The notes under the pieces: generated by a model | Database searches by the model: none | What the model was told of the DNA's origin: nothing | What the model saw: the letters and a program-made list of their open reading frames with translations, nothing else | Shown here: piece after piece, positions 26,693 through 35,060 of the stretch | How positions within the stretch are numbered: the first letter of the stretch is position 1 | Layout of the letters: each line of letters begins with the position of its first letter | DNA from: Pelagicoccus mobilis | Lineage (GTDB): Bacteria > Verrucomicrobiota > Verrucomicrobiia > Opitutales > Opitutaceae | Length of the DNA stretch: 51,725 nt | Assembly: GCF_016595505.1 (NCBI RefSeq) | Contig: NZ_JAENIL010000052.1 | Span: forward strand, 1 to 51,725 | Reading direction: 5' to 3' | Made by a program: the position numbers and the translations under genes

Positions 26693-28582
26693 ATGAGATC
26701 CCAACTCTTGCCCCTCGCTCTGGCAACCCTGCTTCTTTCCGCGTTCACCGCCGCGCTCTCCGCCAAACCTTTCAGCATGAGTCTCGAAGTCGACGCCTCC
26801 GAGATCTCCCGCAAACTGGTGCACGCCCGCATGACCTTCGCCACCACACCTGGCGAGCTCGCTATCCGCTACCCCGAATGGATTCCCGGCATCCATGCCC
26901 CGCGCGGCCCCATCGAAAACATGGGCGGGCTCCGTATCTTCGACGAGAAAGGAGAACGCCTCCACTGGACCCGCGACCCCATAGACCGATTCCGCTTCCT
27001 CGTCGACGTGCCAAAGGGAAACAAGGAGCTCACCATCGAGCTCGACTACATCTGCAGCCAACCCTCCACCAACTCCTCGAGCGTCGACACCTACGGCAAC
27101 ACCTACGTCGGTATCATAAATTGGAATACACTCGTCGTTTACCCCGAAGAACACCAGCACACAGACATTGAAGTGAGCACCAAGCTCACCCTACCTCACA
27201 AATGGAAACTAGGCAGCGCCATCCCCGCTGAAAAAACAGACGACGTTTGGAGACTCGCCCCTGTTACACTCCTCGAACTCGTCGACAGCCCCGCCATCAT
27301 GGGCGAACACCTTCGTAGCTTCGACCTCACCACCGAAGGCTTCCCAAGCTGCAAACTCCTCGCCACCTCCGAGTCATCCGCCGCCCTGATCGTCCCCGAC
27401 GAGACGCTCGAGAAATTCCGCAACCTCGTCCTAGAATCCAGCCTCCTCTTCGGCGGAGCCCACTTCGAAGAATACAGTTTTCTCGTGATGTGCAGCGACG
27501 AGATTCCCAACATCGGACTCGAACACCTCAAGAGCAGCCTCAACGGCATCAGCGAACGCGCCCTCGTCGACGAAAAGAAACTGCTCGGCTGGGAAGGCAG
27601 TCTGCTCCCTCACGAGTTCGTCCACTCCTGGTGCGGCAAGTTCCGCTGCCCGGACGGCATGCACACACACGACTTCCACACCCCCAAAGACTCCCGACTC
27701 CTCTGGGTCTACGAAGGCCTGACCCAACACCTCGGCGAAGTCCTCACCACCCGAAGCGGGATCTGGGATATCGACCATCTCAAAAGCACCCTCGCCCACA
27801 ACATCCGAAGCCGCCGAGCCACTACAGGCCGCCAATGGCGAAGCCTCGAAGACACAGCCGCCGCGGCCTACCAGCTCCGAGGCGGCAGCAAACACTGGAG
27901 CAGCTTACGCCGCAACCAAGACTACTACAACGAAGGCCTTCTCTTCTGGCTGGAGATCGACGCCATTCTTCGCACCGAAACCGACAACGCGGTAACGCTC
28001 GACGACTTTACCCAAAAATTCCTCGGAGCCAACTACCCCGGCGGAACACGTCTCCCCTTCTCGGAGGAAGAAGTGATCGAAACCCTCAAGAGCCTCCACG
28101 ACTACGACTGGGACAAGCTGGTCGACGAACGCATCCGCAAACCACAAGAAAAACTCACAGTCGATTTTGTAGAGCTTCTTGGATACAAGCTCCGCTACAG
28201 CGACGAACGTTCCGACTCCCAAAAGTACTTTGAAAATACTTACAACTACGCCAACGCCCACGACTCCCTCGGCATGAACGTCAGCAGTAGCGGTAAAGTC
28301 AGCAGCAACGTCGTCACAGGCATGCCGGCCGACCTCGCCGGCATTGCCCCGGGCATGATCATCATCGGCGTCAACGACCGTAAGTTCTCCCTCAACCGTT
28401 TCCGCGACGCCATCGCCGATACAGTCATGCACGGAGAAGTGAGATTTCTCGTAGAAGACGGCGACCGATTCCGCACCCTCACAGTCAAATACGACGGCGG
28501 CTTGCGCTATCTAGAATTGGTTAGAGACGAATCCAAACCAGACCTAATCGAAGCAATCTACTCGCCACGGAGGGAAAGTTAG
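26693..28582 (+). CDS. Secreted M61 family aminopeptidase with PDZ domain
   Basis: A 629-residue exported metallopeptidase of the M61 (glycyl aminopeptidase) family. Signal peptide MRSQLLPLALATLLLSAFTAALSA. N-terminal beta-sandwich (about 25-190) then the thermolysin-like catalytic domain with zinc ligands in HEFVH (His307, His311; catalytic Glu308) and Glu341 in WVYEGLTQHLGE. A PDZ domain occupies about 525-610 (LGMNVSSSGKVSSNVVTGMPADLAGIAPGMIII), as usual in this family. The open frame extends to 26594, but the ATG at 26693 begins the signal peptide. It probably trims N-terminal Gly/Ala peptides in the periplasm. Confidence 0.93.
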   Translation: MRSQLLPLALATLLLSAFTAALSAKPFSMSLEVDASEISRKLVHARMTFATTPGELAIRYPEWIPGIHAPRGPIENMGGLRIFDEKGERLHWTRDPIDRFRFLVDVPKGNKELTIELDYICSQPSTNSSSVDTYGNTYVGIINWNTLVVYPEEHQHTDIEVSTKLTLPHKWKLGSAIPAEKTDDVWRLAPVTLLELVDSPAIMGEHLRSFDLTTEGFPSCKLLATSESSAALIVPDETLEKFRNLVLESSLLFGGAHFEEYSFLVMCSDEIPNIGLEHLKSSLNGISERALVDEKKLLGWEGSLLPHEFVHSWCGKFRCPDGMHTHDFHTPKDSRLLWVYEGLTQHLGEVLTTRSGIWDIDHLKSTLAHNIRSRRATTGRQWRSLEDTAAAAYQLRGGSKHWSSLRRNQDYYNEGLLFWLEIDAILRTETDNAVTLDDFTQKFLGANYPGGTRLPFSEEEVIETLKSLHDYDWDKLVDERIRKPQEKLTVDFVELLGYKLRYSDERSDSQKYFENTYNYANAHDSLGMNVSSSGKVSSNVVTGMPADLAGIAPGMIIIGVNDRKFSLNRFRDAIADTVMHGEVRFLVEDGDRFRTLTVKYDGGLRYLELVRDESKPDLIEAIYSPRRES

Positions 28583-28634
28583 GACTGCCAGACAAACACT
28601 CCATCTCCTCCTTCGCCGCCACTAAATCAAAAAA

Positions 28635-29354
28635 ATGAATACAGCCAAATCTGCAATCGTAACCGGAGGCGAACGGGGAATTGGAAAAGCCATCGTCGGA
28701 CTTTTGGAAACAAAAGGATTTCACGTCAGCGTCCTCGGACTCGACTTGGAGCTCGCAAAAGAACTTCCTCCCTCGGTCGATTTCATTCAATGCGATGTCA
28801 GCCAATTTGATGCGGTAGAAAAGGCCATCGACAATATTTGCTCAAAAACAAGTCGCCTAGACGCCCTCATATGCAATGCTGGCATCGCCGATCCAGGCAC
28901 AAAGGAAATAGATTTTTGCTCTCCCGAAGACTGGAAGAGAGTGATCGAAGTGAACCTTGGAGGCCCATTCTACTGCGCCAAAGCGGCAACACCGTACCTC
29001 AGACAAGCCAAAGGGAGCATCGTAAACATCGCGTCGATCCGTGGAATCAGATCCGAAGCAAATACGTTCGCCTATACCGCCAGCAAAGGCGGCCTTATCT
29101 CCCTCACACATTCTCTCGCAGCGAGTCTTGGTCCTTCCATCAGAGTGAATAGCGTATCTCCTGGCTGGATACTTACCGGTGACGACTACACGCCAACCCC
29201 CGAAGATCACTCCCAGCACTGGTCAGGCCGTGTCGGCAAAGCCGAGGATGTCGCGCAAATGGTAGCCTACCTCGTAAGCGACAAAGCGGAGTTCATCACA
29301 GGCCAAGATTTTGTGGTAGACGGAGGCGTGAGCAAAAAACTCAGCTACGTCTAA
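28635..29354 (+). CDS. SDR-family oxidoreductase
   Basis: A 239-residue classical short-chain dehydrogenase/reductase. Cofactor motif TGGERGIG (residues 10-17), NAG (81-83), active-site Ser134, Tyr147 and Lys151 in NIASIRG and YTASKGG, with Asn107 completing the tetrad. Asp38 after strand 2 (VLGLDLEL) suggests NAD(H) rather than NADP(H). The C-terminal DGGVSKK segment is typical. The substrate cannot be read from the sequence. It follows the M61 gene by 52 bases and may share its transcript. Confidence 0.9.
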   Translation: MNTAKSAIVTGGERGIGKAIVGLLETKGFHVSVLGLDLELAKELPPSVDFIQCDVSQFDAVEKAIDNICSKTSRLDALICNAGIADPGTKEIDFCSPEDWKRVIEVNLGGPFYCAKAATPYLRQAKGSIVNIASIRGIRSEANTFAYTASKGGLISLTHSLAASLGPSIRVNSVSPGWILTGDDYTPTPEDHSQHWSGRVGKAEDVAQMVAYLVSDKAEFITGQDFVVDGGVSKKLSYV

Positions 29355-29404
29355 CACCACCAGAGTGTTTATCTGATGAATAGGCACGTTCTCATTGGAC
29401 GTGA

Positions 29405-29475
29405 AAGGTAGGGCGGCCTCGCCGCAGGCCGCCGTGGAGCCTTGGCGAAGGGGGAAGGCCGCCGTGGAGCCTTGA
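29405..29475. repeat. AGGTAGGGCG hairpin repeat with duplicated tail
   Basis: AGGTAGG is followed by the perfect stem GGCGGCCT / AGGCCGCC with loop CGCCGC. The tail AGGCCGCCGTGGAGCCTTG occurs twice (29426-29444 and 29456-29474, period 30). It lies in the 185-base gap between the convergent SDR and lactonase genes and contains nothing else. Confidence 0.75.
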
Positions 29476-29539
29476 TCCTGCATTGCGGCTGACTGGGCCA
29501 GTCATCTACCTCGTGCGACTAGCCATATTAAAAAAGTCA

Positions 29540-30619
29540 CTAGCAAAACTCGATATACGACGGCGTTCCGGCCGCCATCGACTCACCCGTCGGCTTAAGC
29601 GCTCCACTCTCCACATCACGAAAATAGCTATCAAGAGAGCTCGAGTCCTGATGTGCCACAAGCAACAAGAGCCCGTCTGGGGAGAGAGCCATGTGGCGCG
29701 GCGTTTTCCCAACGCAAGAAAAGTCACCCAACCATTCAAGCGATCCACCCTCTCCGATTTCGAACCCAGAGATACAGTCGATCCCACGATTCGCGATGTA
29801 GAGGTGTCGCCCGTCCGGACTCAACAAAATCTCGGAAGGATGAGAAGTCGCCTCATCACCTTTTCGATGCGACGAGATGTATTCAATCTCTCCCACTTGC
29901 CTCCAATCTCCGTCGAAACGGATACACGCGATCTCCGAAGAAAGCTCCAATGCAACGTATAGGACACGCAACGCCCCCTGAACAACGAAGTGTCTCGGAC
30001 CAGTTCCACCTCTCAACCGCACGCTCAATGCATCCTCTTTCTGGATACACTTCGTTAATCCATCCAATCGATAGCCAACCAGCTGGTCGATTCCCAAGTC
30101 GCCTACGAAAACGATTTCATTTCCAGGCATCACCGCAATGCTATGCGGATGCGGGGCTTCCTGGCGCAACTCGTTTGGCCCCGTCCCTTCATGCTTGAAG
30201 CTAGAAACCGGTTCTCCCAACAGCCCGTCCTCCGCAATGGGATAAACGTTCACATTGCTCCCCACGTAGTTCGCAACCAGCAGACGACTCCCCGTCTCCT
30301 CGCCCCGACAATAGGCTGGCCCGGGCCCGTTAGAGCTGCGCTGTTGCAACAAACGCAAGCCCCCGTCTTCAGCTACCTCGAAACAATTCAACGCTCCATC
30401 GTCACGCCCCTCAAAATCGCAAATCTCAGAGATCGAGTACAGACGATCACCTTTTTCGTTGAGCCAGAGATAAGAGGGATTTTCGACGGCGACAGCTTCT
30501 CCTACTGTAGTCATAATTCCAGATCGGGAGTCCACTTCACACGGGACAATCCCCGGACCACAGCCATCCACATGGCCAAGCGTTGAAGTATAAGTCCCAA
30601 GAAAAAAACGGCAGTTCAT
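29540..30619 (-). CDS. Lactonase-family beta-propeller protein
   Basis: A 359-residue cytosolic protein of the 6-phosphogluconolactonase / YbhE-like (PF10282) seven-bladed beta-propeller family. Typical stretches: FFLGTYTS at the N-terminus, NPSYLWLNEKGDRLYSI, NYVGSNVNVYPI, ..HSIAVMPGNEIVFVGDLG, GTGPRHFVV and the repeated SPDGRHLYIANRG / SPDGLLLLVAHQDS strands. The ATG at 30619 is chosen because the propeller begins there; the open frame reaches 30736 without family support. The probable reaction is lactone hydrolysis of a sugar-phosphate intermediate, but many paralogues have no known substrate. Confidence 0.85.
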   Translation of the reverse strand: MNCRFFLGTYTSTLGHVDGCGPGIVPCEVDSRSGIMTTVGEAVAVENPSYLWLNEKGDRLYSISEICDFEGRDDGALNCFEVAEDGGLRLLQQRSSNGPGPAYCRGEETGSRLLVANYVGSNVNVYPIAEDGLLGEPVSSFKHEGTGPNELRQEAPHPHSIAVMPGNEIVFVGDLGIDQLVGYRLDGLTKCIQKEDALSVRLRGGTGPRHFVVQGALRVLYVALELSSEIACIRFDGDWRQVGEIEYISSHRKGDEATSHPSEILLSPDGRHLYIANRGIDCISGFEIGEGGSLEWLGDFSCVGKTPRHMALSPDGLLLLVAHQDSSSLDSYFRDVESGALKPTGESMAAGTPSYIEFC

Positions 30620-30756
30620 ATGTCTTCGAAAGAGTACTGGAAGTCGGTCGGTTACGACTAGAATGGCAAAGCCTAACTCTCGACCACCAATTGAGAACCA
30701 AAAAAAAGACCGTCTCGGATTTGCTATTTCGCCCAATTCCTACACTTGTAGGAACT

Positions 30757-31704
30757 ATGAAGAATACAAAATATTACTCCCTCCCGATCATCGCGCTGAG
30801 CCTTCTGTTCGGGTGCCAAAAAGTGGATCACGAGATCGTTGGGAAATGGCAAACGGTCGGCCCCCTCTCCGACTCTCTATTCTTCGACGAAGTCGCCTGC
30901 GAGCTCACGTTCAAGGAAAACGGTCGCTTCGAGAAATTCTCCGACGGAGGGATGAGCATACAGACCAGACAAACCGGAAAGTATCAGATCGATGGAGACA
31001 ACGTCATCTTCGACTTTTCAGACCATCGCGAACCTTGGGCGATCAGCTTCAAAATAGCAGATTCTCGACTCTCCCTCTCGGACGGTGGACAATCCCTAGA
31101 CTTCGTCCGCTCCGACCAAACGTCGGAAGCCCTGTTGGCGCTACCAGAAATGCCGAGCACCCTCAAGGAAGCCACCGACCTTCTCATCTCTGAAATGTCC
31201 GAGGACGACAAAACATTCGTAGCCACTCGAGCCCAAGACGATCTCATAATGTTCCACATGGGCTGGGGCATGGGTATCCGCAACCGCTTTGGACTCTGGG
31301 CAGGAAACAAGAAACTGCTAAGCTCGTGCGGCTCTCGCTGGATGCACCCCGACTCCGCCTCAGGCGTGATTATCAATTCCGTCTGGAAAGAGCTGCGAAA
31401 CGATCTCGACCCCAGCTACCTGAAGGACATCGAGGAGATTCAAGCTCTCGCCAAGACCATCCCGGTCCATGGTCCCGACATCGCCGGGAAAACATTCAAG
31501 GAGATCGCTGACTTCCTAGCCCAAACAGCCTCCGATTCGTTCCTCGTCACCTTCGACATCCACCAACGAGAAGGCCACGACACCCATGTTATTTTCGAAA
31601 CCTTCGAGGGCGAACAAACCCTCGCGGAAATTCTGAGCATGCTCTCCTTTCGCTTCGGCTTCCGCCTCCTCTACGAACCTGGCAAAATCGTCGTCTCCGA
31701 GTGA
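30757..31704 (+). CDS. Lipoprotein with DUF6794 domain
   Basis: A 315-residue lipoprotein (signal ending LLFGC; TAGGAAC lies just before the ATG at 30757). Residues about 25-120 look like a lipocalin-like strand region (IVGKWQTVGPLSD..CELTFKENGRFEKF..GKYQIDGDNVIFDF), as in small bacterial lipoproteins. Residues about 140-235 match DUF6794 (MSEDDKTFVATRAQDDLIMFHMGWGMGIRNRFGLWAGNKKLLSSCG, conserved W-G-M-G-x-R-N). A short C-terminal domain follows. It starts a tight plus-strand run with the DUF4250 and DUF2891 genes. The open frame extends 174 bases upstream but the lipobox fixes this start. Function unknown. Confidence 0.8.
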   Translation: MKNTKYYSLPIIALSLLFGCQKVDHEIVGKWQTVGPLSDSLFFDEVACELTFKENGRFEKFSDGGMSIQTRQTGKYQIDGDNVIFDFSDHREPWAISFKIADSRLSLSDGGQSLDFVRSDQTSEALLALPEMPSTLKEATDLLISEMSEDDKTFVATRAQDDLIMFHMGWGMGIRNRFGLWAGNKKLLSSCGSRWMHPDSASGVIINSVWKELRNDLDPSYLKDIEEIQALAKTIPVHGPDIAGKTFKEIADFLAQTASDSFLVTFDIHQREGHDTHVIFETFEGEQTLAEILSMLSFRFGFRLLYEPGKIVVSE

Positions 31705-31714
31705 GGAAAAAGGA

Positions 31715-31957
31715 GTGAACAACAAGACTCTTGAAAGCGCCCGAGAACGCTGCCAAAACACTCACCCTGTGGACTGGAACAACATACACAACATGGACCC
31801 CAACCTGCTCGTAGGCATCGTCAATACCGCATTGAGAAATCACTTCGAATCACTCGACGACCTCTGCCTCTCGCATGCCGTCGACAAAGACGCCCTCTGC
31901 CAACAACTGGCAGCAGAAGACTACGAGTATATAGAAGCCGCCAACCAGTTCCGCTGA
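31715..31957 (+). CDS. DUF4250 domain protein
   Basis: An 80-residue (GTG start) small cytosolic protein. Residues 27-79 (MDPNLLVGIVNTALRNHFESLDDLC..DALCQQLAAEDYEYIEAANQF) fit DUF4250, a short HTH-like family of unknown function usually 55-60 residues long. The GTG at 31715 overlaps its own AAGGAG; the in-frame ATG at 31793 would give a family-length 54-residue product but has no ribosome binding site, so the start is unsettled. It begins 10 bases after the DUF6794 gene. Confidence 0.75.
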   Translation: MNNKTLESARERCQNTHPVDWNNIHNMDPNLLVGIVNTALRNHFESLDDLCLSHAVDKDALCQQLAAEDYEYIEAANQFR

Positions 31958-31963
31958 TACGCC

Positions 31964-33073
31964 ATGCTCGCTCGTCTCGCCCTCGCCTTCATCAGCTTTG
32001 TATCCACCTTTTCACTATCGATGAGCAGCGAGACCGATTACCTTCGCTTCGACCAGAACGATCTTCCTCGCCTCACCGAAGCAGGAGCCTCGCACCTCGC
32101 TTCCCTCGCCCTCCACTGCATCGGCCGCGAGTACCCCAACAAAATCGGGCACGTCATGGAGAGCGATGCCGACCAAGCGCCACCTCGCGAACTTCACCCA
32201 GCATTCTACGGCTGCTACGATTGGCACTCCTCTGTCCACGGGCACTGGATGCTGATTCGCCTGCTAAAAGAGTTTCCGGAACTCCCCGAAGCAGACAAGA
32301 TCCGCGCCGCCATCTCTCAAAACCTGCAGCCCCACAAGATCCAAGGCGAGGTCGACTACATGACGCCCCGCACGCGCAAAAGCTTCCAACGCACCTACGG
32401 CTGGACCTGGCTTCTGAAACTCGCGGAAGAGCTAAAAACTTGGGAAGATCCGCAAGCCCGCGAGTGGGCGACCGCCCTTCAGCCTCTGGTCGATCACATC
32501 GAAGCCCTCTACATCGAGTTCCTGCCCAAGCAAACCTACCCCATCCGAACCGGAGTCCACCCCAACACCGCTTTCGGCCTGTCATTCGCCTGGGACTACG
32601 CACACACCCTCAACCGCACCGAACTCAAAGCCGCCATCGAAGAAGCCGCCCTTCGCTACTACTCCAACGACAAGAACTGCCCCGCCCACTACGAACCCAG
32701 CGGATCCGACTTCCTCTCCGCCTGCCTCGAAGAGGCCAATCTCATGCAGAGAATTCTCAGTCCCGAAAAGTTCGCAGACTGGTACTCAGAATTCCTCCCC
32801 CAGCTTCCCCAAATCCTAGAGGAACCCGCCACAGTCACTGACCGGATGGACGGGCAACTCGTGCACCTCGACGGCCTCAATCTAAGCCGAGCCTGGTGCC
32901 TTGCCGCCATCGCGCAAAAGCTGCCCCCAGACTCCCCCCACAAGAAGCACCTGCGCCAAGTCGCTGCCACCCACATCCAAGTCACCCTGCCAAACATCGC
33001 CAGCGGCGGATACGAAGGCGAACACTGGCTCGCCTCCTTCGCCGTCTACGCCCTATCTGTAGCAGGGAGATGA
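31964..33073 (+). CDS. DUF2891 family secreted protein
   Basis: A 369-residue protein of the DUF2891 family, likely an (alpha/alpha) barrel. The conserved block HPAFYGCYDWHSSVHGHWML (residues 79-98) is diagnostic; other marks are TYGWTWLLKLAEEL and GVHPNTAFGLSFAWDYA, and the C-terminal GGYEGEHWLASFAVYAL. A short N-terminal hydrophobic stretch (MLARLALAFISFVSTFSLSMS) looks like a signal peptide, so the protein is probably periplasmic. The pattern of exposed His/Asp/Glu in HxxFYGxYDWHSxVHG suggests an enzyme, but none is established. It follows the DUF4250 gene by 6 bases and converges on the Gfo/Idh gene. Confidence 0.85.
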   Translation: MLARLALAFISFVSTFSLSMSSETDYLRFDQNDLPRLTEAGASHLASLALHCIGREYPNKIGHVMESDADQAPPRELHPAFYGCYDWHSSVHGHWMLIRLLKEFPELPEADKIRAAISQNLQPHKIQGEVDYMTPRTRKSFQRTYGWTWLLKLAEELKTWEDPQAREWATALQPLVDHIEALYIEFLPKQTYPIRTGVHPNTAFGLSFAWDYAHTLNRTELKAAIEEAALRYYSNDKNCPAHYEPSGSDFLSACLEEANLMQRILSPEKFADWYSEFLPQLPQILEEPATVTDRMDGQLVHLDGLNLSRAWCLAAIAQKLPPDSPHKKHLRQVAATHIQVTLPNIASGGYEGEHWLASFAVYALSVAGR

Positions 33074-33079
33074 GCTCCC

Positions 33080-34429
33080 CTACACCTTGATCTCGAAACC
33101 CTTTCGGTAGCTGCGTTTCATCATCCCATTCGCAGCCGCGTTGTCCTTAAAACGCTTTTTCCCGGCGTCCCACCAGATCTTCTGGTTTCCGATTCGGTGA
33201 GCGATATTGGCCATGTGGATGAGTCCGGTGCTCGCATGCAAAGCGTCAAGATGAGCCGACGCCTTCTTCCGCGACTTCACCGCATTCAAAAAGTCAGTAC
33301 AGTGCTCTTGGTCAGGTGGACGACCATACATCTTCTCGACGATTTTGCCGCCTGAGTCAGTCACGATCCAACCGCCACCATGACGGCCCATCGTCATCAT
33401 CAGCTCAGACCCGTAGAGTTCGATGCGCGTAGCGTTCTGCGTCCAATAAGGAAACTCGTCCTTACGCCGAATCGTTGTCGTCGTCTTCCTCATATACTTC
33501 GGGTAATTCGAGTGCTCCACCGTCATCAAGAAATCCGGGTATTCGCAAACCACTTCCAACAAGTCCGGCGTCTCCCCATCATCCCCCTTGTGAGCAATCC
33601 GTCCTCCTGAAGCGGATACGCTGTTAGGCAACCCCGGATCTCCCATCAAGAGACAAGCCAAGTCCACCTGATGCGAGGCGTCGTTCAAGATGTCCCCTCC
33701 GCAAAAATCCCAAAAGAAGTGCCACCCGTACCGATAGATTCCACTGTGCCAATCTCGATCAGCGGCAGCCCCCAACCACTGGCTCCAATCCAGGTCGCGA
33801 GGCTGCTCACCCGAATCCGGAAGATAGAAGGGCTTTCCCGGCTTCAAGTTATAGACCTTGACCAGATGCACCTTACCAAGCTTGCCCGATTTTATATAGT
33901 CGATCGCAGCATGCACGTACGGGGCGCTGCGACTCTGCGTACCCACTTGCACAATACGCTTCGTCTCCGCCTCCACCGTCAACATCTGCTGGCTCTCCCA
34001 AAGATTATGGCAGTGCGGCTTCTCCACATAGACATCCTTCCCCGCCTGGCAGGCTAGAATCGTCGCCGGAGCGTGCCAGTGGTCAGGAGTCGCAATGATC
34101 ACCGCATCGATATCCGAAGCCGCAAAGACTTCTTCCATTCTCTTCATCAAACGAGGCTTCGATGTTTGCACCTCCGCGATCAACTCCAGCACCCGGTCGA
34201 ACTTGCGCTCGTTCAAATCACAGAGAGCTACCAGCTCTCCGCCCATTTGCACCATGTTGAGAGCCACGATCCCCCCTCGGCCTCCACAACCGATCAACGC
34301 GAAGCGAACCCGATCATTCGCTCCAACCACGCGTCCCCAAGAAGACGCGCTCAAGCTTAAGGCAGATACCGCTAGCGATGCCTTACTGACAAAGCCGCGG
34401 CGACTCAGTGGGGTAGTACTCGAGCTCAC
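33080..34429 (-). CDS. Tat-exported Gfo/Idh/MocA-family oxidoreductase
   Basis: A 449-residue protein with a twin-arginine signal (SRRGFVSKASLAVSALSLSA). The Rossmann domain has the dinucleotide motif ALIGCGGRGG (about residues 44-53), IIATPDHWHAP and the family EKP in VYVEKPHCHNL (Lys contacts substrate). The C-terminal GFO_IDH_MocA domain carries WHFFWDFCGGDILNDASHQVDLA, typical of the secreted subgroup abundant in Verrucomicrobia and Planctomycetes and thought to act on sugars or inositols. The cofactor would be bound before export by Tat. It is the only gene of this class here; the substrate is not indicated by neighbours. Confidence 0.93.
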   Translation of the reverse strand: MSSSTTPLSRRGFVSKASLAVSALSLSASSWGRVVGANDRVRFALIGCGGRGGIVALNMVQMGGELVALCDLNERKFDRVLELIAEVQTSKPRLMKRMEEVFAASDIDAVIIATPDHWHAPATILACQAGKDVYVEKPHCHNLWESQQMLTVEAETKRIVQVGTQSRSAPYVHAAIDYIKSGKLGKVHLVKVYNLKPGKPFYLPDSGEQPRDLDWSQWLGAAADRDWHSGIYRYGWHFFWDFCGGDILNDASHQVDLACLLMGDPGLPNSVSASGGRIAHKGDDGETPDLLEVVCEYPDFLMTVEHSNYPKYMRKTTTTIRRKDEFPYWTQNATRIELYGSELMMTMGRHGGGWIVTDSGGKIVEKMYGRPPDQEHCTDFLNAVKSRKKASAHLDALHASTGLIHMANIAHRIGNQKIWWDAGKKRFKDNAAANGMMKRSYRKGFEIKV

Positions 34430-34521
34430 GCTTCAAAACATGATGAGTCCGAGCCCAAGGGTCAAGGGACGAGCTCATTTCGACGTCACCGACACCGGAA
34501 CGAACCAAAATGAAGAAAGCC

Positions 34522-34923
34522 CTACTTCTTCTTCTTGGATTTCTTCTTCCCCGACTTCTTCTTCGAAGACTTAGCCTTTTTAGACTTGGCGGGCTTCTTT
34601 TCCTTCTTGTCGGCCTTTTTTCCCTTCTTCCCCTTTTTCGACTTTTTGGACTTCTGCTTTTTCGCCTTAGGAGCTGGTTTCTTTTTGACCGCCGGCTTCG
34701 GTTTTTTCTTAGCGACCGGCACCGCGTGCATCTTGTCCACCTCGGCAAGTTCCCGGGCTCCCGCAAGAATCCTCGCCCCGCTGACTGGTCCAACGCCAGG
34801 TACCGAGCAAAGCGACTCCAAATCACTCGCCGCTATATCTTCCACGCTCGAATAACCATTCTCAGAAAGAACGCCGGCCATCGCCGGTCCAATGCCAGCA
34901 ATCTCAGTCAGGGGGGTACTCAT
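34522..34923 (-). CDS. HhH domain protein with histone-like lysine tail
   Basis: A 133-residue protein: residues 1-62 contain two helix-hairpin-helix motifs (LTEIAGIGPAMAGVL and LCSVPGVGPVSGARILAG, each with the GxGxx loop), while residues 71-133 are about half lysine with Ala, Ser and Pro (KKKPKPAVKKKPAPKAKK...). The tail resembles histone H1 C-termini and bacterial HU/Hc1 extensions. It probably binds DNA non-specifically through both parts. No signal peptide. The opposite strand contains an unbroken hydrophobic frame, which is an artefact of AAG/AAA lysine codons. Confidence 0.85.
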   Translation of the reverse strand: MSTPLTEIAGIGPAMAGVLSENGYSSVEDIAASDLESLCSVPGVGPVSGARILAGARELAEVDKMHAVPVAKKKPKPAVKKKPAPKAKKQKSKKSKKGKKGKKADKKEKKPAKSKKAKSSKKKSGKKKSKKKK

Positions 34924-35060
34924 TCCACTAGACTAGACCGCTGCGGCTATTCGTCAAACGTTCAGACCAATCCCCCCTTCGCCCACACGAACTGGATACA
35001 GAAGCAAATACTTAAAAAACGCCCAATCCAACCGATACTCCTACTCAAACAAACCGACCG

